Shown here in pieces: positions 29,537 through 36,706 of a stretch of DNA of 37,079 bases (the stretch's first letter is position 1; every line of letters begins with the position of its first letter). The notes below the pieces were generated by a model that ran no database searches, was not told the origin of the DNA, and worked only from the letters and a program-made list of their open reading frames with translations. The position numbers were made by a program, and so were the translations under genes. This DNA comes from Desulfurococcales archaeon (GTDB taxonomy: Archaea > Thermoproteota > Thermoprotei_A > Sulfolobales > NBVN01), in assembly GCA_021160415.1 (NCBI GenBank), contig JAGHCP010000086.1, positions 1-37,079 on the forward strand, read 5' to 3'.

Positions 29537-31057
29537 GTGAAGATACTATTAATCACTACTCAGGCTGCTGAAGGGATAGTAAAGGAAGTTGTGAGTAAGC
29601 TAAGGATGAATGATCTGAAGTTCGATATTTACCGCTCTAATGCTCAGGTGGCCTGCTTGGCTAGCGTTACTTCTATTGTTGAGGAGTTAAGGCTTTCCAC
29701 TCTGGATCTAAATGAATATGACCTGGTCATAATTCCGGGTTTGATGAGGGGGTCAGCTAAGAAAATAGAGGAAGTTTTTCACGTTCCCGCGGTTAAGGGG
29801 ACTTTATATGCAGGTGATCTGCCTCAAATGATAGAAGCACTCCTGGAAGGTGTTAAGTTCTCCCCTGATGTACCTGCGGACGTTATTCTTAAGGAGAACG
29901 TGATTAGGACTCTGCAGAGAAGGGTTGAGTCAGTAATTAGTAGTAAGGAGCCTCTTTTCTGGTTGGGAAACGTTAAATTCGTTGTTGACCCACCTCCAGT
30001 CATCCTGTTCTATGAGTACATGGTCGAAGATGGAAGTGACCTAGGGCAGCTTTCACATTATTTAAGAACAAACAATGTCGAGGGCGTCATCGTAGGTTGT
30101 GATGTTGAGTGTGGTAGTGCTGACTTAATGGGTGCTGTCAGCAGGTTAAAGAGTGAGGGCTTCATAGTTGGGTTAGATGTTCAAGATTTCCGCTCAGTGC
30201 CTGACGATGTCATCTCTGAGTTAGATATAGTTATGAATGTTGATGAAAACTCACTTCACTGGTTGGGCGGTAAGCTAAGCACTTCTCAGGCGCTAGTGCT
30301 GATTCCAAGCTGTTCGGAAGATGTTCTCAACTCACTCACCAAGGTCGTGAGTGAGGCGTTTAGTATAGGGCTCACAAAGGTTATTGTAGACCCCCTGATT
30401 CGCCCACCTATGTTAGGTTTTTCGGAAAGTATTAAGAGATTCATAGAGTCGAAGAGCTCTATTAAACTGCCTCACCTCTTCGGGATGCCTAACTTTTATG
30501 AATTAGTAGATGCTGACACCTCTGGAGTTATCGCTTCCTTAATGCCCTTATCGTTTGAGCTTGGGGCTTCGGTAGTGTTGTTAACGGAGTCAAGCCATAA
30601 ATCGAGGGGGGCTGTGAAGGAAGCCTTCTTAGCCAGGGAAATGGTTTACAGGGCCTTCGTACGTAAGTCGCCGCCCGTGGATGTGGGAATCGATCTCCTC
30701 ATTGTTAAGGAGAAGGTCAGGAAACATGTACCTCCTCCCCCACTCAATGGCGGAAGAGCCGTCACGGTTTCCTCGTTCAAGCCTTACAGGCTTGACCCGA
30801 AACACTACATTAAGGTATACGTCGATTCTGATGAGAGAGCTATCGTAGTGGATGTTCATGACGCATCTACCCATGAAGTTAAGGCACGCTTCACAGGGAG
30901 TGATCCCTTAAGTGTAGGTAGGGCCGTTGTTGAGGAGTTCAATTTGCCGGCAGATCACGCGTTATACCTCGGTTTCGAGCTGAGTAAAGCTGAAATAGCG
31001 ATGCGGTTGAGGAAAGGCTACGTTCAGGATGAACCTGTGATAACGTTCAGGTATTAA
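29537..31057 (+). CDS. Dihydropteroate synthase-related protein (archaeal TIGR00284 type)
   Basis: A protein of about 506 residues. The middle part (about 160-390) is a TIM-barrel related to dihydropteroate synthase (VEGVIVGCDVECGSADLMGAV, KVIVDPLIRPP, GMPNFYELVDADTSGVIASLMPLSFELGASVVLLTE). The C-terminal ~130 residues match the extra domain of this family (DUF4346 type), with ADHALYLGFELSKAEIAMRL and YVQDEPV. Family members are suspected to act in pterin (tetrahydromethanopterin-like) cofactor synthesis; the reaction is unproven. The GTG start at 29537 is chosen from promoter position; TTG codons at 29528 and 29504 are alternatives. Confidence 0.85.
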   Translation: MKILLITTQAAEGIVKEVVSKLRMNDLKFDIYRSNAQVACLASVTSIVEELRLSTLDLNEYDLVIIPGLMRGSAKKIEEVFHVPAVKGTLYAGDLPQMIEALLEGVKFSPDVPADVILKENVIRTLQRRVESVISSKEPLFWLGNVKFVVDPPPVILFYEYMVEDGSDLGQLSHYLRTNNVEGVIVGCDVECGSADLMGAVSRLKSEGFIVGLDVQDFRSVPDDVISELDIVMNVDENSLHWLGGKLSTSQALVLIPSCSEDVLNSLTKVVSEAFSIGLTKVIVDPLIRPPMLGFSESIKRFIESKSSIKLPHLFGMPNFYELVDADTSGVIASLMPLSFELGASVVLLTESSHKSRGAVKEAFLAREMVYRAFVRKSPPVDVGIDLLIVKEKVRKHVPPPPLNGGRAVTVSSFKPYRLDPKHYIKVYVDSDERAIVVDVHDASTHEVKARFTGSDPLSVGRAVVEEFNLPADHALYLGFELSKAEIAMRLRKGYVQDEPVITFRY

Positions 31058-31100
31058 AATTTACTCCACGTAGGGATTTCAGAGATAAAACCTTAAATCC

Positions 31101-31120
31101 CACCCCCTAAAGGGGTAGGG
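31101..31120 (+). repeat. Inverted repeat before the AbrB-like gene
   Basis: CCCCTAAAGGGG is a 4-bp perfect stem with a 4-nt loop (total 12 nt), flanked by further C and G tracts. It lies between the TATA-like box and the start codon. It could be an autoregulatory operator for the AbrB-like product or the terminator hairpin of the preceding gene. Confidence 0.35.
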
Positions 31121-31129
31121 GGTTCACGG

Positions 31130-31351
31130 ATGCCTGTGATGAGGAGATCTGCATCTGCAAGGAAAGTGATCGGGAGGAAGGTGGTTAACGGGAAGGTTTA
31201 TACTTACGAATATTACACGTTGCCTCTCAACCTCTACCTGCCGAAAGGCATGGTGGAGAAATGGGGGACTGAGTTCATTGTTGAGAGGGATGAGGAATCA
31301 GGTAAGATAATAATTACTTCTAAGAAAGCTTTGGATGGAAGGCAACTATGA
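31130..31351 (+). CDS. Small AbrB/SpoVT-like protein
   Basis: This 73-residue protein has a basic N terminus (MRRSASARKVIGRK) and a beta-rich core, TYEYYTLPLNLYLPKGMVEKWGTEFIVERDEESGKIIITSKK. The core resembles the swapped-hairpin AbrB/SpoVT DNA-binding fold (strand, LPK.MVEKWG turn, strand pair). A DNA-binding regulator or antitoxin-like role is inferred only. A TATA-like CCTTAAATCC and a CCCCTAAAGGGG inverted repeat lie just upstream. It overlaps the alkyltransferase gene by 4 nt (ATGA), so the two are translated together. Confidence 0.65.
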   Translation: MPVMRRSASARKVIGRKVVNGKVYTYEYYTLPLNLYLPKGMVEKWGTEFIVERDEESGKIIITSKKALDGRQL

Positions 31352-31755
31352 TTCCTTGCTTCGAGGTGAGAGATTCCTCCCTAGTCAAGCCAGAGGTAAG
31401 TACCAGGGAATGTGGTATAGTAGCTTTGAAAGCTCTTCTGCAGTTAATCCCCGCAGGAGCCGTAACAACGTACTGCGATATTGCATGCCTGCTCGGAACC
31501 TCTGCGAGGCAGGTTGGTAGGTTATTGAGGGAGAACGATGAGCCACTAATAGTTCCTTGCCACAGAGTAGTTAGGAGTGATGGGGGGATAGGGGGATATA
31601 CGTTCAGGTCAGCCCCGAATCCAGGCTTCAAAGAGCGTTTGCTTCGGTTGGAGGGAGTTAAATTTTCAGACGGTCGTGTAAGCCTGAGTAGTGTGGTGGA
31701 TCTCTCCCTTAACCTGCTGGGCTCTACCTGTTGTAGGAAGAAAGTATCTCCCTAA
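31348..31755 (+). CDS. ogt: O6-alkylguanine-DNA alkyltransferase, minimal form
   Basis: A suicide repair protein that moves alkyl groups from guanine O6 to its own cysteine. The 135 residues contain the DNA-binding/active domain: VTTYCDIACLLG, the recognition helix TSARQVGRLLREN with the arginine finger, and the active-site motif IVPCHRVV with C71 followed by GGIGGY. The usual N-terminal ribonuclease-H-like domain is reduced to about 25 residues, so the protein is shorter than most archaeal homologues (about 150-175). It is translationally coupled to the AbrB-like gene. Its 3' end overlaps the convergent gene at 31724 by 32 bp. Confidence 0.9.
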   Translation: MIPCFEVRDSSLVKPEVSTRECGIVALKALLQLIPAGAVTTYCDIACLLGTSARQVGRLLRENDEPLIVPCHRVVRSDGGIGGYTFRSAPNPGFKERLLRLEGVKFSDGRVSLSSVVDLSLNLLGSTCCRKKVSP

Positions 31756-32038
31756 TGCTCCACTCGATTAGTTTAACGTCCTTACTGAGATCTCCTACGA
31801 AGGAGGTCTGCCTTAGTACTTCCTCTCCTCTGTAGTAAAGGGTTATTGCTGATCCGATATCACCTTCCAAGACTGCGATCACAGCCTTAAGCTTCCCTCT
31901 GAAGTAGGTCTCCACTTGCTGAAGCACTTTAGTTAGGAATTCAGTGGTGTCGTCATTGAGGGGGGTTATCCCAACTAACACAACTTCATTGCTGTAAACT
32001 TCATGCTTCACTTCCTTTAGACTCCTTGTCACCTTCAT
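31724..32038 (-). CDS. Hypothetical protein in the DRG GTPase operon
   Basis: I do not recognise this 104-residue alpha/beta protein. It has a strand VVLVGITPL, a long helix (TTEFLTKVLQQVETYF), a hydrophobic strand KAVIAVLEGD, and a C-terminal helix (LIEWSIREILSSY). The start overlaps the end of the zinc-ribbon gene by 38 nt, so it belongs to the same operon. A GTG at codon 10 after AAGGAG is an alternative start. Confidence 0.7.
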   Translation of the reverse strand: MKVTRSLKEVKHEVYSNEVVLVGITPLNDDTTEFLTKVLQQVETYFRGKLKAVIAVLEGDIGSAITLYYRGEEVLRQTSFVGDLSKDVKLIEWSIREILSSYNR

Positions 32039-32825
32039 GTTGCTTATCGCATCTTCTCATTAACTCATCCTTAATTAATTTCTTCTCCTCCTTAGTGAGG
32101 AAGACTTCAACGTCCACGGGGCTTTTCGCATCCCAAGGGAGTTTAATCCCTGAGCCGTTGATGAGCACTGTTTCATGGTTCAGTAGTTTACTGAGTTCCA
32201 CACATGTTAGGACTTGCAGCACCGATGTAAGCTCCTCCCGGAATTTCATGAAGTGCTTAAGTTCTTCCTCACTTAACGTGTTCCCACATACAGCGCATGT
32301 CATGTCAGGCATTACGGAGTTAAAGCCACATCTAGGGCAAGCCGGGGGAAGTACAGGGGTTCTTCTTCTTAACCATGCATTTGCCCACTTACTGCGTAAG
32401 ACCCTTACTAAATCATCCCTTTCAAGCTTCCTAAGGATGGGGTAGATTTTAGGGGCTAAGTTCAGAACTGAGTCACCTATGTTGTAGACAATGAACTCAG
32501 CCTGCTCCTCCGTGAAGGTGTCAAGGTAGGATGCTAGCCTCTCAGCGATCACAGAGTCGAGCAGTTTCTTGTTCCTCGCATATCTTTTCGCTAATGTCTT
32601 CACATTTGTATACGAGGTTAGGGAGCCGTAGAGCTGTATTAATATATCTCCTAAGAGTTCTAGGTACTCCTCCTTGCTTCTGAGGCCCAGCATATCAAGC
32701 CCTGTTATCGCGACGAAGTCCATTATGTATTTATCAAGCCAGGCGTCTATATTGACCTGCCTTTTCTTCTTGCCAGCTTCTTTCCTCTTCGTGGCTTTCT
32801 TCCTGCTTTTCGGTACCTTAACCAC
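32001..32825 (-). CDS. Basic zinc-ribbon protein of unknown function, downstream of the DRG GTPase
   Basis: This 274-residue protein begins with a lysine/arginine-rich tail (about 3-24: PKSRKKATKRKEAGKKKR), typical of RNA or ribosome contact. A helical region follows (about 25-155) with WLDKYIMDFVAI and the basic WANAWLRRRTP, then a zinc ribbon with C163, C166, C177 and C180, and a helical, charged C terminus. The GTG start comes 4 nt after the GTPase stop, within an AAGGAGGTG stretch. I do not recognise the family. The coupling to a DRG-type GTPase suggests a ribosome-associated partner role, which is inference. Confidence 0.75.
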   Translation of the reverse strand: MVKVPKSRKKATKRKEAGKKKRQVNIDAWLDKYIMDFVAITGLDMLGLRSKEEYLELLGDILIQLYGSLTSYTNVKTLAKRYARNKKLLDSVIAERLASYLDTFTEEQAEFIVYNIGDSVLNLAPKIYPILRKLERDDLVRVLRSKWANAWLRRRTPVLPPACPRCGFNSVMPDMTCAVCGNTLSEEELKHFMKFREELTSVLQVLTCVELSKLLNHETVLINGSGIKLPWDAKSPVDVEVFLTKEEKKLIKDELMRRCDKQHEGDKESKGSEA

Positions 32826-32829
32826 CTCC

Positions 32830-34023
32830 TTAAATTCCCTTGACAGTGGTCCTTATCTCTAAGACATCGCCGTCCATCAATCGGTGATCTAACCCGACCC
32901 GCTCCCCGGGGTATTTAGCGGATGGCCCCCAGATCCTTGCATATTTAAAGAATTTGAGGAAATCCTCCCTTATTTTCCTAACCGCGTCCTCAACGGTGGC
33001 CCCCTCCCTGAGTATGAGGGGTTTCCGAGATGGTTTGTTTGAGGTTGGTTCTTTTGTGTAGATCCTTATGACCTTAGTCGCTTTGAATAAGTGTTTAGGG
33101 AGTTTCTGCAGTCCTTCACCTGTGAGCGCCGAAGCTGGAACTACGGGTGTGTAGGGGAGAACGTCCTTTATCGATGAAGTATACTTGCTGGCCGCGTTCG
33201 GGGCGAGGTCCACTTTATTAAGGACTACAACACTGGGTTTGAAGGTCTTTCTTTCATAAATGGCTTCCTCGATGTCATCTAGTGTGACCTCCCCGACTAT
33301 GCGAACCTCAGCGTTATGAATCCCGTACTTCTCAAGAAGCTTTCTGACGTCATCCACCGTGCACCCAGTAAGCCTGCCGAAAGATATGACTCTGACTCCG
33401 TGGATTGCCTTACTTCTAATTACCTGTACCTCCCCCTTCGGTTTTAGGAGATGAATACCAGCCTCCCTCAATTCATTCATGATTATTTCCAGCTGTTTGA
33501 GGGGGTCACTCGTAATATCCAGAACTATAAGTAAAGCATCGGCATTTCTCGCCAGCCCCAAAACCCTAGATCCCCACCAAATCGCACCTCTTGAGATACC
33601 CTCAACCATGCTGGGGGCTTCAACCAGCTGGAACTGTACATCTTCGAATCTAAGCATGCCCGGTACGGGGAATTTCGTTGTGAATGGGACATCGGAGACT
33701 GAGGGTTTTGCGTTGGTTAATGCCCTAAGTAAAGCGCTTTTCCCTGAATTAGGTAGCCCTAAAATCACTACTTGAGCTGCTCCTTCCTTCTCGATGAAGA
33801 AGGAAGGTCCTCCCTTACCCGCTCTCCTGGCTTTTCTCTCCTCGATTTCCTCTCTGAGCTCAGCGATCTTTCTCCTTACCCAAGCCCTTAGGTTCTCGGT
33901 TCCTTTATGCTTAGGGATCGTGGAGAGATACTCTTCCAGAGCTCTCAGTTTTTCCTCAGGCGTCCTTGCATCTAGGTATTTAGCCCATTTAGCCCTAGCC
34001 TCTGGAGGAAGATTGGTCGGCAT
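32830..34023 (-). CDS. DRG/OBG-type GTPase with TGS domain
   Basis: This 397-residue translation-linked GTPase has an N-terminal helical region (1-80) with basic KARRAGKGGP, G1 GLPNSGKS (89-96), a threonine-containing switch I (FTTKFPVPG), G4 NKVD (269-272), a SALTGEGL G5, and a C-terminal TGS domain (about 316-395) with GATVEDAVRKI and MDGDVLEIRTT. The G3 position reads FQLVEAPSM (E135-A-P) where DRG and OBG proteins have DTPG, so the catalytic switch is altered. It heads an operon with two unknown genes. Confidence 0.9.
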   Translation of the reverse strand: MPTNLPPEARAKWAKYLDARTPEEKLRALEEYLSTIPKHKGTENLRAWVRRKIAELREEIEERKARRAGKGGPSFFIEKEGAAQVVILGLPNSGKSALLRALTNAKPSVSDVPFTTKFPVPGMLRFEDVQFQLVEAPSMVEGISRGAIWWGSRVLGLARNADALLIVLDITSDPLKQLEIIMNELREAGIHLLKPKGEVQVIRSKAIHGVRVISFGRLTGCTVDDVRKLLEKYGIHNAEVRIVGEVTLDDIEEAIYERKTFKPSVVVLNKVDLAPNAASKYTSSIKDVLPYTPVVPASALTGEGLQKLPKHLFKATKVIRIYTKEPTSNKPSRKPLILREGATVEDAVRKIREDFLKFFKYARIWGPSAKYPGERVGLDHRLMDGDVLEIRTTVKGI

Positions 34024-34058
34024 CCCAGCACCTATGGAATAAGTGGAATTACCCTTAA

Positions 34059-34733
34059 TTAGGGATCGACGCTGCTCTCCCCCAGAAATCTCCCCAGGCC
34101 CTTAGAGCTGATCCTCTTCAGGGTTTTCCAGGAAAGCCTGACTATAGGGGGGTACTTCCCTCCCATACTTCTGAGCCATTCCCTAGTCCTCGGATCTGAG
34201 GGATATCCGCTCCCGAAGTCCCCGTAGAAACTCCTCAGAGCCTCAACATGCTTATCTCTTAAGTACTTGGCGATTATTGACGCGGCTGCAACAACGTGGT
34301 ATTTTGAGTCGGCTTTGTGCTCATATATCAGTTTCGAGCCCTCGCATAAGTGTTTCGAAATGATGTTCTTCACTGCAGGGTTCGACACAGCATCTACGAA
34401 AACTTCCTTGGGGCACCCGTGTTCTTTAGTGACGTGATTTAATATCCGTGCAATTCCCTCAATGAATAGCTTGGTTAGGCCCTCCAAATCTATGCGTTTC
34501 GGTGGGAATCTCACCACCACAACGCATTGGGAAGCGCGGATTATTTGCGGGAAAAGTTTCTCCCTCCTCGATGGTGTAAGCCTTTTGCTATCCTTCACAC
34601 CGACTTTGATGAGTTGAGGGATCGCCTCCTTACGAACCAATACACCAGCCATGAACATGTCTCCAATAACCGGACCCCTTCCGGCCTCGTCGATGCCTAA
34701 AATGATGTCTTCAGCCCTCCCCCTTCCGTGCAC
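34059..34733 (-). CDS. rnhB: Ribonuclease HII
   Basis: Cleaves RNA in RNA-DNA hybrids and at single ribonucleotides. The 224 residues have GIDEAGRGPVIGD (D15, E16), KDSKRLT, VFVDAV (D114) and HKADSKY (D142), completing the DEDD active site, and GSGYPSDP with the ribonucleotide-sensing tyrosine. The C-terminal SKGLGRFL (about 210-217) resembles a PCNA-interacting peptide with the first Gln replaced. The start is GTG. It overlaps the upstream TIM-barrel gene by 23 nt. Confidence 0.96.
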   Translation of the reverse strand: MHGRGRAEDIILGIDEAGRGPVIGDMFMAGVLVRKEAIPQLIKVGVKDSKRLTPSRREKLFPQIIRASQCVVVVRFPPKRIDLEGLTKLFIEGIARILNHVTKEHGCPKEVFVDAVSNPAVKNIISKHLCEGSKLIYEHKADSKYHVVAAASIIAKYLRDKHVEALRSFYGDFGSGYPSDPRTREWLRSMGGKYPPIVRLSWKTLKRISSKGLGRFLGESSVDP

Positions 34734-35565
34734 TCTCCTTCACCTGCTTGACTAGTTTCCTCAGCCTGCTTAGCTGATGAACGGTTTTCACATCCCTAAA
34801 AATCTCGAATGTAATAGCCTCCAACTTATTCATAACGTTTAGCCTGATTAAGGTGTTGCATATATCTCTCAAGAGCGCCGTACCTATCATTCCATGGGGT
34901 TGCATCCCGCGGACAGAATCCTTTATGATGCCGTGAATATGTACAGCCCTCACCCTTTCCAGCAGGATAGGTGCTTGATCCTCAATGATTTCAGGGGGCT
35001 TCTGAGATACTCCAACTCTCCTCCATCTCGACAGGGTGAGGTGAGTAACGTCTAAGCACACATGTACGTCAGGGACTTCCCTCAGTATATAGGGGAGCTC
35101 GGACTCGCCTCCGCAACACTTTCCTTCAGTAGTTTCTACTAGAACTTCAAAGCCCATGTCTGAAGTAACAGGCATTATCTCATTTAGTGACTTCACCGCT
35201 GCTTCAACGCATTTGGAGGACCTGAACCCGCAGTTGCTCTGAGAGGTTTCGAGGTGTAGAACTAAGTAGAGAGGATGTTCTTCAAGCCTTCCAATAGTGT
35301 CGATTGCTTTCAGTATTTCTTTGACAGATGCTTTTCTCACGTTTTCGGCAGGGGACGCGAGTGATAGATCTCTCCATGGGAGGTGGTACGCTACACTTAG
35401 TCCCGCACACTTAATTATTTGGAGGGCTTTAACTATGGTTGAGGGTTCGTAATAATGAGGGTAGTCAATGCTGACCTCAAACCCGTCGAATCCAGCCTTA
35501 CGCGCCTCCTTAACATATTCTTCCGCAGCTACTCTTTCAGGTAGAACAGCGTTTAACACTATCAA
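34711..35565 (-). CDS. Endonuclease IV / xylose-isomerase-like TIM-barrel protein
   Basis: This 284-residue protein is in the AP-endonuclease-2 (sugar phosphate isomerase/epimerase) superfamily. The metal-ligand positions are recognisable: H in VAYHLPWRDLSLASP, H in LVLHLE, E in VLVETTEG, D and H in CLDVTHL, H in VHIHG, H in MQPHGMIG, and E in ITFEIF. The Asp of the DxH pair in endonuclease IV appears as Gln (QPH). It may be a sugar isomerase or a repair nuclease; the sequence does not decide. It overlaps rnhB by 23 nt and the DUF354 gene by 4 nt. Confidence 0.82.
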   Translation of the reverse strand: MIVLNAVLPERVAAEEYVKEARKAGFDGFEVSIDYPHYYEPSTIVKALQIIKCAGLSVAYHLPWRDLSLASPAENVRKASVKEILKAIDTIGRLEEHPLYLVLHLETSQSNCGFRSSKCVEAAVKSLNEIMPVTSDMGFEVLVETTEGKCCGGESELPYILREVPDVHVCLDVTHLTLSRWRRVGVSQKPPEIIEDQAPILLERVRAVHIHGIIKDSVRGMQPHGMIGTALLRDICNTLIRLNVMNKLEAITFEIFRDVKTVHQLSRLRKLVKQVKESARKGEG

Positions 35566-36626
35566 CTTGCAAGACCCTTAATAGCGGAAATTATTCTGGG
35601 TAGCGGATCTTCGAAGTCCCTCAGAAGTTTTTCCCTTACCTCTTCGTAGGGAGGGTGTTTACCTTCAGCATTCCTAATAACGTCGAGAATTTCCTGGGTT
35701 GTGCTGACTTTGTGGAGTGGGTACCCTTTCATAGCTACGTATTCGTTTACATGTAATTCAAGTGGGAAGTAAGTAATTCCAGGAGTCATCAGTAGTGCCG
35801 CCTCTCTAGCCATTGTCGCTCCACCCGTAATTACGGCCTTAGCGTAGAATGAAAGGCTTAACCCATCGAATCCTTTGTGAAGGGCGATCACTTTAAGACC
35901 TTCCTTCACCAGCTTTCGCACCAAGAGCTCATGGCTCCTGTATCTGGGGAGGATGACCGAGAGATACCCTTCGTAAGAGAGTTGCTTGATGAGTGACTCA
36001 ATATCTACGGCGACATTGAGACCTCTGTAGTATGTCGCCTTTTCCTCATGGGGCCTCACCACAACGTACTTCCCTGGCTTTAAGCCTAAGCCCTCAACAT
36101 ATTTTCTGATGGGTCTTCTGCGCAGAATCCACACTAATTCGTCCACCCCTCTAAATGTTGAGAGCCTTGTAAGGGAGTCGGTTACGTACTTCTTAATTTC
36201 CTTGGTAGGTATGGCTTCGGAGAATATGACCTCATCCGCTAAGGGCAGTGATAGCCTGCTCGGGAGTGATGAATGAGGTGAGTCAGTAAGGGCTAAATAC
36301 TTTATACCTACGCCGAAAGCCACCCGGGCAGCTGCGGGGTTAGGGTATGAAACGAGTATGTCAGGTTTACGGTGCCGTAGCAAGTCGATGAATGCCTTTA
36401 TGCGGTGCACGTCGGCCAGAACCTTATCCCAAGCGTCACCCTCTGAGTAATGCCCAACTACTTCCGGCTCGAGTCCGAGGACCTTAAAAGCTTCCGCAGT
36501 GAATTCGTAGTCCCTGCACGTTATGATCGTTTCGAAGCCGTGGCGATTAAGTTCCTTAGCTAGGAAGCCTAATAAGGTGCTTTGCTTAGAGGTCTGTGAG
36601 TCTAGCCACACCTTAATCCTCATCAC
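35562..36626 (-). CDS. DUF354-family glycosyltransferase-like protein
   Basis: This 354-residue protein with a GT-B-like two-domain layout matches archaeal DUF354. It opens MRIKVWLDSQTSKQSTLLGFLAKEL, has HGFETIITCRDYEFTAEAF and KPDILVSYPNPAAARVAFG in the first half, and RPHEEKATYYRG and AVITGGATMAREAALLMTPGITYF in the second, which resemble nucleotide-sugar-binding loops. The acceptor and donor are unknown. It begins at a GTG with an ATG in the next codon. It is divergent from the hexose-phosphate mutase gene, compatible with a surface-glycan role. Confidence 0.85.
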   Translation of the reverse strand: MMRIKVWLDSQTSKQSTLLGFLAKELNRHGFETIITCRDYEFTAEAFKVLGLEPEVVGHYSEGDAWDKVLADVHRIKAFIDLLRHRKPDILVSYPNPAAARVAFGVGIKYLALTDSPHSSLPSRLSLPLADEVIFSEAIPTKEIKKYVTDSLTRLSTFRGVDELVWILRRRPIRKYVEGLGLKPGKYVVVRPHEEKATYYRGLNVAVDIESLIKQLSYEGYLSVILPRYRSHELLVRKLVKEGLKVIALHKGFDGLSLSFYAKAVITGGATMAREAALLMTPGITYFPLELHVNEYVAMKGYPLHKVSTTQEILDVIRNAEGKHPPYEEVREKLLRDFEDPLPRIISAIKGLAS

Positions 36627-36656
36627 CAGCTCATATTATTTTAGGGTGTCGCCACG

Positions 36657-36666
36657 TTTAATATAA
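36657..36666 (+). promoter_or_regulatory. TATA box of the phosphohexomutase gene
   Basis: TTTAATATAA is a strong TATA match about 45 bp before the ATG at 36707. It predicts a leader of about 20 nt that includes the GGGTG ribosome site at 36695-36699. Confidence 0.5.
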
Positions 36667-36706
36667 TGCTGACTTGAATGTCTCTCCACCAATCGGGTGT
36701 GTTGAA

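Noticed and set aside
29461..29556. N-terminal extension of the minus-strand unknown protein into the divergent gene.
   Set aside because: It would run through the likely TATA box, and the extension looks non-protein-like. The TTG at 29460 with AGGGAGA is better supported.
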